Shown piece after piece: positions 1 through 8,017 of a stretch of 64,000 nt of DNA. Below the pieces are notes generated by a model. That model was not told the DNA's origin. It saw only the letters and a program-made list of their open reading frames with translations, and made no database searches. Where the stretch lies: NCBI RefSeq assembly GCF_040689395.1, contig NZ_JBFAZX010000005.1, positions 62,001 to 126,000 of the forward strand. The letters are read 5' to 3'. The position numbers and the translations under genes were made by a program. The number at the start of each line of letters is the position of its first letter. Position 1 is the stretch's first letter. The stretch comes from Dactylosporangium sp040689395. Lineage in GTDB: Bacteria; Actinomycetota; Actinomycetes; Mycobacteriales; Micromonosporaceae.

Positions 1-284
1 GCGGAGGTGGCGACGATGAGCTTGCCGGTCACCTTGTGCGCGATGCCGTGCTCGGCGCAGAACTCGACCATCGAGGCGCTGCCGGCCTTGCAGAGCGTGG
101 CCTTGAGGCTGCCGGGCTTGTAATACACGCCGGCGTGGATCACGCCCGAGTTGTGCCCGGTCTGGTGGGCGCCCCAGCCGCCCTCCTTCTCCACGACCGT
201 GACCCGGGCGTCGGGCCGATCCAGGAGCAGCCGGTGGGCGGTGGCCAGCCCGACGATTCCCCCACCGATGACCACGTACTGCAC
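1..284 (-). CDS. lhgO: L-2-hydroxyglutarate oxidase, N-terminal part (cut by window edge)
   Basis: FAD-dependent oxidase of the LhgO/DAO family, which oxidises L-2-hydroxyglutarate to 2-oxoglutarate. The N-terminus carries the Rossmann dinucleotide motif VVIGGGIVGLATAHRLL at residues 4-20, then an acidic FAD ribose-binding end (VTVVEKEGG), then the family hallmark HQTGHNSGVIHAGVYY. The GTG start at 284 is chosen because AGGAGT lies about 7 bases upstream and the Rossmann motif begins right after it. Only about 94 residues lie in the window; a full protein is near 400. The gene is divergent from the membrane-protein gene starting at 375, so the roughly 90 bases between should hold both promoters. 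The family call rests on remembered motifs; the substrate is inferred. Confidence 0.86.
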   Translation of the reverse strand, partial: MQYVVIGGGIVGLATAHRLLLDRPDARVTVVEKEGGWGAHQTGHNSGVIHAGVYYKPGSLKATLCKAGSASMVEFCAEHGIAHKVTGKLIVATS

Positions 285-374
285 GCTGACTCCTCTACAT
301 CGGATCGCTGCATCTTATGCGTGCTAGCGTGACCGACCGTGACGCGTGAGTCCGAGACGATCACCGGAGTTGCG

Positions 375-1529
375 ATGAACGACGGGCCGATCACTCCCGC
401 CAACCCGGCCGCACCGGCTGGCAGTGTCTCACCGGCTGGCAGTGTCGTACCGGCTGGCAGTGTCTCACCGGAAGACGGTGTCGCACCGGAGGGTTCGGTC
501 ACGCCGAAGGATACGACGGCCGAGCCGGGCGACCGGGTCGCGCCGCCCGCGGCCACCGGCCGGAAGCCGTGGCGGGCGCGGGCCGTCCAGGCGGTGCGGA
601 TCCTCGCCGCCCTGGGTATCGCATATTTCATCGTGGCCACCACCGTCCGGCAGTGGTCGGGCGTGTCGGCGACGTTCCGCAGCCTGTCCTGGCCGTCGCT
701 GGGCGCCTCGCTCGCCGCCGCGGTCGCCTGCCTGTGGGCGACGATGATGGCCTGGCGGACGATGGTCGGCAGCCTCGACCGCCCGGTGCGCATCCGTGAC
801 GCGGCGCCGATCCAGCTCATCGGCGCGCTGGGCAAGTATCTGCCCGGCACGGTCTGGGCGTACGTCGTGCAGATGGAGCTCGGGCGCCGCGTCGGCGTGT
901 CCCGGTCGAAGGTGTTCATCGGCTCGGCCGTCGTCACCGGCCTCGGCGTCACCGTCGGCCTGATCCTCACCGCGCCCGGCTTCGGGGTCGCGTTCGACGG
1001 CGCCGACGCCACCGAACACCAGACGTTCGCCGCCGTTGCGGTGTGGTGCGCGGTGATCCTGCTGCCCTTCGGCCTGGTCTGCTGCTACCCGCCGCTGCTC
1101 ACCTGGCTCGTCGGCCGGGCGATGCGGGTGCTGCGCCGCCCGGCCCTGGACCGCCCGATCACCTGGCGCGCGGTCCTGGTCTCCAGCGCCTGGTGCGCCG
1201 TCGGCTACCTGGCCGCCGGCGTGCACGTCTGGCTGCTGGTCCGCTCCCACCTGCCGGGCGTGCACGGCCTGTTCGGCAGCGTCTTCGCGATGGCCCTGGC
1301 GATGAGCATCAGCACGTTCGTCATCGTCGCCCCGTCGGGCCTGGGCGCCCGCGAGTTCCTCATGGCGATCGCGCTGGCCGGCCTGGGCGTGTCGTGGCCG
1401 ACGGCGTGGGCCCTGACCCTGGTCTCCCGCCTGCTGTTCACCGTCGCGGACGTCGCCGCGGCGGGCGTCTCCGCCGCGGTGGGCCTGCGCCGCATCCGCC
1501 ACTCGGCCTCACCCCCGGCCGCGCGGTAG
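375..1529 (+). CDS. YbhN/UPF0104-type (lysylphosphatidylglycerol synthase TM region-like) membrane protein
   Basis: Polytopic membrane protein of the UPF0104/AglD/YbhN superfamily, which covers flippase-like proteins and the membrane half of MprF. Residues 1-60 are a hydrophilic, Pro/Ala-rich cytoplasmic tail containing three near-identical PAGSV units and two related ones. About eight hydrophobic segments follow, starting with an AALGIAYFIVATTV helix, with the family-typical ALGKYLPGTVWAYVVQMELGR segment and a late VIVAPSGLGAREFLM motif. ATG 375 is chosen over GTG 339 because CGGAG lies 5 bases upstream; 384 residues is in the usual range. It converges with the GNAT gene 18 bases downstream. 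The transported lipid cannot be told from sequence. Confidence 0.85.
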   Translation: MNDGPITPANPAAPAGSVSPAGSVVPAGSVSPEDGVAPEGSVTPKDTTAEPGDRVAPPAATGRKPWRARAVQAVRILAALGIAYFIVATTVRQWSGVSATFRSLSWPSLGASLAAAVACLWATMMAWRTMVGSLDRPVRIRDAAPIQLIGALGKYLPGTVWAYVVQMELGRRVGVSRSKVFIGSAVVTGLGVTVGLILTAPGFGVAFDGADATEHQTFAAVAVWCAVILLPFGLVCCYPPLLTWLVGRAMRVLRRPALDRPITWRAVLVSSAWCAVGYLAAGVHVWLLVRSHLPGVHGLFGSVFAMALAMSISTFVIVAPSGLGAREFLMAIALAGLGVSWPTAWALTLVSRLLFTVADVAAAGVSAAVGLRRIRHSASPPAAR

Positions 1530-1547
1530 GCCACCCCGGCGTCATCG

Positions 1548-1925
1548 TCAGAGAGCGATCACCCCGGCCTCGGCCGGGGTGAAGCCGCACGCGTCGAGGT
1601 AGTAGGCCGTCAGGTGCGGCTCGAAGTCGACGTGCAGCCACTCACAGCCCGCCGCCCGCGCCTCGGCCGCCGCCGTCGCCACGAGACGGGTGCCGACGCC
1701 GCTGCGACGGGCCCGCTCGGCCACCCACGTGTCCAGGATGAACGCGTGGCCGCCACCGTCCCAGGCCACGTTCACGAAGCCCACCAGGGCACCGGCGGCG
1801 TCGCGAGCGCAGACCCAGCCCAGGCTGTGCCGGTTGACCCGGGCCCACCAGCCGGGAAAGGCGGTCGCCACGGCGGACAGCTCGGCGTCGTCGAAGGGTG
1901 CGCGCCAGGCGTAGGAGATCGTCAC
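1548..1925 (-). CDS. GNAT-family N-acetyltransferase
   Basis: Small single-domain acetyltransferase (about 125 residues). The acetyl-CoA pyrophosphate-binding loop is visible as RARRSGVGTRLVATA (R/Q-x2-G-x-G/A type), preceded by the beta4 strand GGHAFILDTWV and followed by CEWLHVDFEP and the C-terminal AYYLDACGF, typical of the GNAT fold. The GTG start at 1925 gives a protein beginning VTISYAW; longer starts at 1972 (ATG) or 2009 would add a Pro/Arg-rich tail running into the divergent promoter region, so they are less likely. Acceptor substrate unknown. It is divergent from the ADP-ribosylglycohydrolase gene at 2021. Confidence 0.8.
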   Translation of the reverse strand: MTISYAWRAPFDDAELSAVATAFPGWWARVNRHSLGWVCARDAAGALVGFVNVAWDGGGHAFILDTWVAERARRSGVGTRLVATAAAEARAAGCEWLHVDFEPHLTAYYLDACGFTPAEAGVIAL

Positions 1926-2020
1926 CGTGCCAAGGCTAGGCGCCGGGCCGGGGGTCCCGGGGTCGCGCATCGAGATCGTTCGGGTATAGCTTGCCCGACG
2001 GCTTGTCATCGGAGGTTGCC

Positions 2021-3022
2021 ATGTCGAAGGTGCGGGGTGCCCTGTTCGGTCTCGCGTTCGGCGACGCGCTCGGCGCGCCGACGGAGTTCATGAGTTACGA
2101 GGAGATCCTGCGGCGGTACGGCGAGCGCGGCCCCCACGAGCTGCCCCCGAGGGGGCTGGTCACCGACGACACGCAGATGACCCTCGCCGTCGCCGACGCC
2201 CTGGTGAGCGCCCTGGAGAAGCCGCCGGTGACCGCCGAGCACCTCGAGCCGCGCCTGCGCGGCCGCTTCCTGCAGTGGTGGAGCAGCGACGAGAACGACC
2301 GCGCCCCCGGCCGAACCTGCATGAACGCGTGCGCCGCGATGGCCGGCGGCAAGCCCTGGTGGGAGGCGACGATCGCCGGCTCGAAGGGCTGCGGCGCCAA
2401 CATGCGCGTCGCCCCGATGGGCCTGGCCCCCGGCCTGAGCGACGACGAGCGCGCCGGCGCCGCCCAGCTGCAGGCGGCGCTGACCCACGGGCACCCGACC
2501 GGCCTGGCCGCCTCGGAGCTGACCGCCCTGGCCGTGCGCTGGCTCCTCGACGGCCTGCCGGTCGCCGAGCTGCCGGTCGCGTTGCGCGCCCGCTGCGACT
2601 CCCAGCGCGAGGTATACCGCGGCGACTGGCTCGGCGACCACCTGTGGCGCCGCTCACTGGCGGAGTCCCCCGAGCGGTTCATCGCCACCGGGTGGGACGA
2701 GTGCCGGGCCGCCCTGGCCGGCCTCGAGGACGCCGTGCGCCATGTCGGCCCGGACGCCGACCCGTGCTCGGCCGCGGGCGCCGGCTGGGTCGCCGAGGAG
2801 GCCTTGGCGACGGCCGTGTACTGCCTGCTGCTCTTCCCGGACTCCCCGATCGACGCGATCGCGAGGGCCGCCGCCTCCTCCGGCGACTCGGACTCGATCG
2901 CCTCCCTGACCGGCGGCTTCGCCGGCGCCATCCACGGCGAGCACGCCTGGCCGGCCGAGTGGTACACCCGCATCGAGTACCGCGAGGACCTGGACCGCCT
3001 CTCCACCGCCTGGACCGCCTAG
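2021..3022 (+). CDS. ADP-ribosylglycohydrolase (DraG/ARH-like)
   Basis: Cytoplasmic hydrolase of the DraG/ARH fold, expected to remove ADP-ribose from proteins or small molecules using two metal ions. Metal-ligand motifs are present: GDALGAPTEF near the N-terminus, TDDTQMTLAVADAL (about residues 47-60), and the C-terminal GDSDSIASLTGGFAGAIHG (about 289-307). ATG 2021 has GGAGG 5-9 bases upstream and opens with MSKVRGALFGLAFGDALGAP as usual; the upstream TTG at 1991 is rejected. At 333 residues it has family length. It ends 44 bases before the convergent phosphoribosyltransferase gene, at the left border of the island, so it may be core or part of the accessory segment. Confidence 0.88.
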   Translation: MSKVRGALFGLAFGDALGAPTEFMSYEEILRRYGERGPHELPPRGLVTDDTQMTLAVADALVSALEKPPVTAEHLEPRLRGRFLQWWSSDENDRAPGRTCMNACAAMAGGKPWWEATIAGSKGCGANMRVAPMGLAPGLSDDERAGAAQLQAALTHGHPTGLAASELTALAVRWLLDGLPVAELPVALRARCDSQREVYRGDWLGDHLWRRSLAESPERFIATGWDECRAALAGLEDAVRHVGPDADPCSAAGAGWVAEEALATAVYCLLLFPDSPIDAIARAAASSGDSDSIASLTGGFAGAIHGEHAWPAEWYTRIEYREDLDRLSTAWTA

Positions 3023-3066
3023 CCCGGGACTGGCCCGGAGCAGCCTCGGACCGGAACAGGGCAGCT

Positions 3067-3882
3067 CTACCGCCCCTCCGGTTCGAGGCAGCATTGCTCC
3101 ACATCGAACCACTGCGCCGATCTGAGACGGCCCATCATCGGCGCCGATGGCCCGAAGGCCGGATTCACGTGCCGGCCCAGAATCACGGCCGCGACAGCAG
3201 CGGCGCCGGCATCCTTGAGCGCGAAGGCGAGCGACTGCAGCCTGCCGCCGTTGGTCCAGGTGTCGTCGAGGAGCAGTACCCGGGCCTTGGCCGCCCGCCC
3301 GGGCGGGACGAAGAACCGATCGCGATGGAAGTCCCGATCCTCACTGGAGTAGGCAGAGCTGGTCATCGCCTGCAGCATTGGAAGTCCGACCCGGCTCGCG
3401 AGAATGATCTCGACCGGATGCGGGCCCCGCCGTCCCCTTGTGGACGGAACGATCGTCGCGTGCGTCAAAGGCCCGCCGGCCGCTTCGGCAAGGCATTTCC
3501 AGTGTTGCCGAAGAAACATGATGCCGAGAGCGGAGAGGCTACGCTGTGCCAGCCGCGACGGATACGGGGCCTTGTACGCCGCCAGGTTGTGTGCGTGCTG
3601 CCCGTTCTTCACCGCATAGGCGATGGGGACGACCACGTCCGCCAGTCGGCCGCCCGATGCATGCCGATGCTGCCGGCACGGATAACAGAATTCGAAGCGT
3701 GGTTCGACCGCCCCCCGGCAGACCGCGCAAATACCGGCGCCCGCTGGAAGCGGGTTACGCAGAAAGTTACGCTGCGTTTCCACAGATCGCCGGGCAGCGG
3801 TCCAGATGTCGTCGTTACCGTCTTCGGACAAGGGGAGGCAGCCCCTCCAGCGGGTCCAGAGCGTCAGGAATCTGGCTGACAA
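3067..3882 (-). CDS. ComF-like phosphoribosyltransferase with zinc ribbon
   Basis: Type I phosphoribosyltransferase-fold protein resembling ComF. A zinc-ribbon-like segment (CAVC ... CYPC, about residues 52-70) is followed by the PRTase core; the PRPP loop appears as VLLLDDTWTNGGRLQSLAFAL, a variant of the canonical LLVDDVxTTGAT. Thr/Gly positions are largely kept, but Asn and Gly replace the usual TTGA, so catalytic activity is uncertain. It is downstream of, and overlaps, the DprA-like gene (68 bases with the start at 3882; a TTG at 3831 preceded by GGAGGGG would reduce the overlap to 17 bases). The overlap implies translational coupling. ComF and DprA are both competence-associated families in other bacteria; here the pair sits in a decayed mobile island, so a role in conflict or foreign-DNA handling is inferred, not shown. 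Confidence 0.77.
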   Translation of the reverse strand: MSARFLTLWTRWRGCLPLSEDGNDDIWTAARRSVETQRNFLRNPLPAGAGICAVCRGAVEPRFEFCYPCRQHRHASGGRLADVVVPIAYAVKNGQHAHNLAAYKAPYPSRLAQRSLSALGIMFLRQHWKCLAEAAGGPLTHATIVPSTRGRRGPHPVEIILASRVGLPMLQAMTSSAYSSEDRDFHRDRFFVPPGRAAKARVLLLDDTWTNGGRLQSLAFALKDAGAAAVAAVILGRHVNPAFGPSAPMMGRLRSAQWFDVEQCCLEPEGR

Positions 3883-4738
3883 TGTACTCCACCGCCTCGA
3901 GCAATTGCTCGACGGTCCGAACCACCATTACGCCCGGCCGGGTGGCGTAGTCACGCGCCCAATCGTGGACAAGCAGCGAATCGATCAGCACCACCGGGCG
4001 GCCATGCTGCAACGCAAGTCTGGCCTGCATTCGAGCGCCACTCTGATACGCCGCCTCGATAACGACCGTCGCCGCCGCGTATCCACTCATGACCGCATTA
4101 CGCATAGGAAACGTCTGCTTGGTCGGGGACGCGTCGGGCCAGAACTGACTCAGCACCAGTCCGTCTTTGACAATCTGGTCCTGAAGCGACCGGTTGGTTG
4201 CCGGATAGTACCGATTGACGCCGGTTCCGATGATCGCGACCGTGCGGCCACCCACGCGCAGCGCCGCCTCGTGCGCGGCAGTGTCTATGCCCTTGGCAAG
4301 TCCCGACACCACGGTCACGCCGCTCTCGGCCAACGCGCCCGCCACGGTCCGGGCGGTCGCGAGGCCGCGCTCGGTCGGGTTCCGCGTTCCCACGACGGCC
4401 ACCGCCCGCCGATCCCCAGCCAAGGTTCCTCGGGTGAAGACCACCGGTGGCATCTGATGGATGTCGCGCAGTTGCGCCGGATACGTGTCATCGAAGAGGC
4501 AGTGCACGGCGATGCCGCCGGCGAGCCAGTCGCGCACCTCGGCCGCGGCGGCGTCGAGCACACGGTCGATCGCGTTGTCGTCGTCGAACAGCGTCGCGCC
4601 GAAGTACAGCGCCCGACGTAACACGGGCATCGCGCTGCCCTCGGCAAGCACGTCCGCGGTGATGTCCGCCCACCGAGCGCCCGGACGTCGCAGCAGCGCC
4701 ACCAGGGCGGCGGTCTCGGCCAAGCGATCTTCCGGCAT
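3815..4738 (-). CDS. DprA/Smf-like DNA-processing protein
   Basis: Rossmann-fold protein of the DprA/Smf (SLOG-related) family. In classical DprA this domain binds incoming ssDNA and loads RecA. Seen here: VAVVGTRNPTERGLATARTV, then VVSGLAKGIDTAAHEAAL (the family SGxA[KR]GID loop), then GTGVNRYYPATNR, and SGYAAATVVIEAAYQSGARM near residue 225. The ATG at 4738 has AGGA 8 bases upstream; GTG 4789 is a weaker alternative. The C-terminal DML1-like winged helix common in DprA is not evident. It overlaps the phosphoribosyltransferase gene downstream. In actinobacteria the housekeeping dprA normally sits elsewhere (near rpsB/tsf or topA), so this looks like a second, accessory copy; that point is inference. 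Confidence 0.85.
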   Translation of the reverse strand: MPEDRLAETAALVALLRRPGARWADITADVLAEGSAMPVLRRALYFGATLFDDDNAIDRVLDAAAAEVRDWLAGGIAVHCLFDDTYPAQLRDIHQMPPVVFTRGTLAGDRRAVAVVGTRNPTERGLATARTVAGALAESGVTVVSGLAKGIDTAAHEAALRVGGRTVAIIGTGVNRYYPATNRSLQDQIVKDGLVLSQFWPDASPTKQTFPMRNAVMSGYAAATVVIEAAYQSGARMQARLALQHGRPVVLIDSLLVHDWARDYATRPGVMVVRTVEQLLEAVEYIVSQIPDALDPLEGLPPLVRRR

Positions 4739-5159
4739 GCCTTCGATCCTAGGAGCCGTAAGTGCCGGCGGCAGCGGTGCATGGACCACGACTGCTCCCC
4801 CCTTCGACCCATTCGCCCTTCAAGGGTATACGTGATCGAACGTGCGTTCGACAAGACCCGGGAACGGGAGGTGCCCCGGCCGTGCGTGGCCGGGGGCACC
4901 TGGATCGTTCGGCTTGTCGGGTCAAGAATTCCCGGGAAGTTTGGGAGTGCCTCCCCGAGATCAACTGTCTCCAGGAACTTTTGTCGCTTCGCATTCGACC
5001 TGGCGAGTTCTCATGCGTCGTGACGGCGGTGGTGGCGAGTTTCTTCGCCGATGTGGCGAACGAGATGATGTCGCGGTGCTTGAGACAGGGCCGAGGCGTT
5101 CGGGCCTCGATGAGTGGTTCGAGGTCATGTCCGCCGGCGAGGACGGTGCCGAGCAGCGG
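4739..5159. other. Gene-poor interval between dprA-like gene and TnsA relic
   Basis: No convincing gene. It holds the promoter side of the leftward DprA-like gene, the GC-rich hairpin at 4870-4900, and DNA of lower coding quality. From about 5025 to 5159 one plus frame (ending in a DEWFEVMSAGEDGAE-like stretch) runs without a stop into the TnsA-like relic and may be its decayed N-terminus. Confidence 0.5.
4870..4900. terminator. GC-rich hairpin, possible terminator
   Basis: Arms GGTGCCCCGGCC (4870-4881) and GGCCGGGGGCACC (4888-4900) pair across a 6-base loop with one bulged G. There is no T-run on either side. Both flanking intact genes read away from it, so it may be left over from a gene lost from the island. 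Confidence 0.4.
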
Positions 5160-5450
5160 CCGCCATGGCAGGAGATGCCGGAGGTCGTCGATGGGCTGAG
5201 TCGGCCGGCGCGTTCCTTCCCGTCGAGCCGAGGGTCAGTGCGACTTCCCGGGTTGGCACTGGCCAGCCACGATGAGGCACCGGATCGAGTTCGAGTCCTG
5301 GGTCTAGCAGATCCACCTGATCGCCCTGGACTTCGGCCCGTCGGTCGTGGCAATGGTGTCGCAGCCATTCCGGCCGCACTGGATCGAGCGCGGAAGCACG
5401 GCGCGGCGACACGTCGCGGACTTCCTGATACGCATGGACGTCGGGGCAGG
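5160..5450 (+). pseudogene. TnsA-like heteromeric transposase endonuclease subunit, decayed
   Basis: Relic of a TnsA-like endonuclease subunit as found with Tn7-type heteromeric transposases in actinobacteria. One frame reads PARSFPSSRGSVRLPG (codons up to about 5252); the neighbouring frame, from about 5251, continues GWHWPATMRHRIEFESWV, meets a TAG at 5305-5307, and goes on as QIHLIALDFGPSVVAMVSQP then RRHVADFLIRM. This matches the remembered family pattern R-S-F-P-x-x-R-G ... F-E-S-W-x-E-R-D ... L-D-F-x-P-x-V ... S-Q-P-F ... H-x-P-D-F. The TAG sits where the family has a conserved Glu (GAG to TAG). A frameshift near 5252 plus the nonsense codon make it non-functional. No TnsB/TnsC-like partner is visible. 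Confidence 0.6.
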
Positions 5451-5456
5451 TGGTGC

Positions 5457-5615
5457 TGGGAGTTGCGGCCGGCCGAGGCCGTCCGGAACGCCGCCGAGCA
5501 GCAGCAGACCGCCCTGGCCCGTCAGGACGACAACGCCGACCGCCGGTACGAGGGTCTGCTCGCCGCCCTCGCCTGCGGCGGCTTCACCGCCACCGACGCC
5601 AGGCTCCCCCGGTGA
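5457..5615 (+). pseudogene. 3' fragment of an unidentified gene upstream of the HNH gene
   Basis: About 52 codons with typical high third-position GC, ending TGA at 5613-5615 and overlapping the HNH start by 4 bases (GTGA). Readable tail: EAVRNAAEQQQTALARQDD, then RRYEGLLAALACGGFTATDA. The frame upstream of about 5457 loses coding character and runs into the TnsA relic in another frame. It may be the surviving end of a gene once translationally coupled to the HNH gene, fused to the transposase relic by deletion. No family recognised. Confidence 0.35.
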
Positions 5616-6652
5616 GCGCCCACCGCCGTTCTCCGGATCCAGTCCGCTACGGCAAGTCCGACAACCGTTTGCTGCGGCTGGCACTGCTAGAGGAGTGGGA
5701 ATGGCGCTGTTACTGGCGCGGCGAGCCGTTGACCTTCTCCACCGCGCAGATCGACCACATCATCCCGCGCACCGTGAAACCGCTCCGGCTCGCCGAGCTC
5801 ATCGTGCAGCACCACCTACCCGCCGGCTTCGACCTGGACGCCCCGGCCAATCTCGGCCCGATCTGCGCGTACTGCAACAACGACAAGCGGAACCGCGACT
5901 ACCTCGAAGCCCCTGCCGTGCACGCAAAACTGGACGACGCACGCCGGCGTGCGCCAGCGGTCGTCCGGCGGGTCAGGGCACACATGACGGCCGTCACGGT
6001 CGGTCGCGCGCTCATCGCCGCCGCCACTGCGGAGCTGACCGAACCGAAAGCCCGCGATGAGTTCCTGGAATACGCGCCTGCGGTCGTACAGACCCTCGCG
6101 CTGCTGGACGAGGACCGGGCCGATTTCGTCGTGCGCCGCGACGTCGTTCTTTGCCTCAGCGCTGAGATCCTGCGGGCGTCCTTCACCCTCGATGCGCGAG
6201 GTCGCGCGAGGTATGCGTGGGTGGAGGAGATCTGCGGCAGGGCCTGGCCGGAGCTCATCAAGGACGGCATGCGCGAGGTGGTCAGCGACGCGGAGGCATC
6301 GTTCGAGCAGGCCGTCCGTAACGAATGCGGCGACACCGCCGGCATCGTGTCCAGCGACACCGACGGTCTGACGGCCTCGATGGAGATCGCCGACGTCCGC
6401 CGCGACGGCAACCTGATGACATGCCAGGTGAGCGGGCAGCTGGAAGCTCGCTTCGACGCCCTCGTGCACGACGCCAACCCCGATGCCCCCGACTTCGACA
6501 TCATCTACATGGAAGTGGAAGCGTACATGGAAATCCGGTTCCTGCTCACCGTGTCCTGGGATCTCACCGCAGCTCTCACTGAGCTCCCCGCCACCAATGT
6601 GGTCATCACCGGCGCCGACGCCAACGTCGGCGTCGACCGGAAGTTGAAATGA
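5612..6652 (+). CDS. HNH-domain protein with unassigned C-terminal domain
   Basis: Residues about 15-110 form an HNH (beta-beta-alpha metal) nuclease-like domain: WRCYWRGEPL, then AQIDHIIPRTV (the HH segment), then NLGPICAYCNNDKRNRDYL (CxxC plus Asn/His-type end). The first zinc knuckle reads C-Y-W-R where C-x-x-C is usual: one ligand is Arg (codon CGC, one base from TGC). Residues about 120-346 have no HNH similarity; the end (MEIADV ... IIYMEVEAYMEIRFLLTVSW ... TNVVITGA) is beta-rich and faintly recalls the C-terminus of DUF4935/PIN proteins, which is speculative. GTG 5612 overlaps the stop of the upstream fragment; the long in-frame upstream extension is Arg-rich and rejected. It converges with the kinase gene. 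Role in a defence or mobile context is inferred. Confidence 0.78.
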   Translation: MSAHRRSPDPVRYGKSDNRLLRLALLEEWEWRCYWRGEPLTFSTAQIDHIIPRTVKPLRLAELIVQHHLPAGFDLDAPANLGPICAYCNNDKRNRDYLEAPAVHAKLDDARRRAPAVVRRVRAHMTAVTVGRALIAAATAELTEPKARDEFLEYAPAVVQTLALLDEDRADFVVRRDVVLCLSAEILRASFTLDARGRARYAWVEEICGRAWPELIKDGMREVVSDAEASFEQAVRNECGDTAGIVSSDTDGLTASMEIADVRRDGNLMTCQVSGQLEARFDALVHDANPDAPDFDIIYMEVEAYMEIRFLLTVSWDLTAALTELPATNVVITGADANVGVDRKLK

Positions 6653-6805
6653 CCGGGGCGAGCAGTCAACTCCCCGGGCGCCTGGCCACCGACCTTTGAT
6701 TGTCCCCTCGCGCGTATGCGCTGACGAACAACACGTCGGCTTGGCTGATAGCGGCAGGGCTTGGACTGAGACCGCAACTCGCCCAGGCCTCACCGGTCGT
6801 GGCTC

Positions 6806-7972
6806 TCAAGCGGATCTTTCCGCTGGCGGTGCGGTGAGTTGCTCGACGTCAGCGATCAAGTCTCTGACCGACTGGTATCGGCTCGCGATGTCGTGCGCCG
6901 CGCACTTCTGCACGATGCGGCTCACCTCGTCGCCGGTCGTTGATAGCGACTCGCGGCCCGTGAAGATGTACGACAGCACCCAGCCGATGGCGTAGATCTC
7001 GTTGACAACCCCGTACAGCCGGAAGTCATGCAGGAGCGGGTCGCGTATGGTGCCACGCATCTCCGTCCGGGTCCGGGTGAACGTCGACGAAGGGTCCTTG
7101 ACCAGACCGAAGTCCGATAGCTTCACCAGAACCGCGCCGCTCTCGTACACCTTCAGCAGCACATTCTGAAGGCTGATGTCGCGGTGCAGCAGAGGCTGGC
7201 TGTGCAGATAGCTGATCGCGTATAGGAACTGCAGCGCAATGCGCTTACGCGACGGGAAAGACAAATTATTGTTACGCCGCGCGATGAACGATCTCAGAGT
7301 GTCATTGCAGAACTCCATCCGATACTCGTTGCGGGCATCGTCGTACTGATATACATCGAGGATGTACGGGAAACTCAGCCGCTTCATCGTCTCGAACTCG
7401 TTCTTGAAACGGATTAAGTCGCGATCGCCGATCCCCTTCTTCGCGCGCTTGATCGCAAACTTAATGCCGTAGTCTGGGTCGATGTACGAGTACACGATCG
7501 CGTAAGACCCTTCCCCTTCCATCTTCAGGTTCGCAGGTCTGCGATCTTTCTTCAGCACGGTCGTCGTCGCCGTCCGGACGAACACGGGCTCGTATCGCAC
7601 CAGCACGACCGGTTCGAAGTCCTCGGGGACGGTACTGCCGCCACCCATCGACAACCACGGCAGGCACCGGTCGACAGCCAGCCGGTAACGGTCGTCGAAC
7701 CGCAGGGCGACGCCAGAGGCCTTCAACACCTGAAAGGCCTGGGCCAAGTCGTCGACCAGGGCGATCAACTGCCGGCTGTTATCCGCCCAATAGTGCCTGG
7801 TGCTTCGGGCTCTACCGTTGATGCTGTCGAAGTGCTCGGTCAACTGTTCGTGAAAGTACGCGAACATGGGTCCGAGTTCTGGGTCGTCGTACAAACGGGT
7901 GAAGGCCTGCGACGGGTTCTGGGCAGCGTACTTCTCCTTGAGGTCCGCCAGCATCAGATCCAAGGGTGTCAT
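6806..7972 (-). CDS. Protein kinase with novel N-terminal region
   Basis: Eukaryotic-like Ser/Thr kinase, cytoplasmic, no membrane segment. Kinase domain about residues 150-380: glycine loop GEGSYAIVYSY (153-163), Lys in FAIKRAKKGIG, catalytic loop LLHRDISLQNVLL, DFGLVK, and an activation segment ending TEMRGTIRDP. All key residues (K, D, N, D) are present, so it should be active. Residues 1-145 are helical, hydrophilic and unrecognised. The pattern (GEGSYA-V, FAIKRAKK, HRDIS-NVLL, DFGLVK) resembles kinases seen beside phage-defence genes rather than PknB-type PASTA kinases; this link is from memory and needs checking. AT content is visibly higher than in neighbours (TTATTGTTACGCCGC near 7267), a sign of horizontal transfer. 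It sits next to a broken integrase. Confidence 0.88.
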   Translation of the reverse strand: MTPLDLMLADLKEKYAAQNPSQAFTRLYDDPELGPMFAYFHEQLTEHFDSINGRARSTRHYWADNSRQLIALVDDLAQAFQVLKASGVALRFDDRYRLAVDRCLPWLSMGGGSTVPEDFEPVVLVRYEPVFVRTATTTVLKKDRRPANLKMEGEGSYAIVYSYIDPDYGIKFAIKRAKKGIGDRDLIRFKNEFETMKRLSFPYILDVYQYDDARNEYRMEFCNDTLRSFIARRNNNLSFPSRKRIALQFLYAISYLHSQPLLHRDISLQNVLLKVYESGAVLVKLSDFGLVKDPSSTFTRTRTEMRGTIRDPLLHDFRLYGVVNEIYAIGWVLSYIFTGRESLSTTGDEVSRIVQKCAAHDIASRYQSVRDLIADVEQLTAPPAERSA

Positions 7973-8017
7973 GGCCTCAGCTCACGCTCCGCTTTGCTTA
8001 TCGCCTATCAGAACGCG

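Noticed and set aside
5450..5611. N-terminal extension of the HNH protein
   Set aside because: Arg/Pro-rich translation in the wrong frame for the high-GC3 fragment that ends at 5615.
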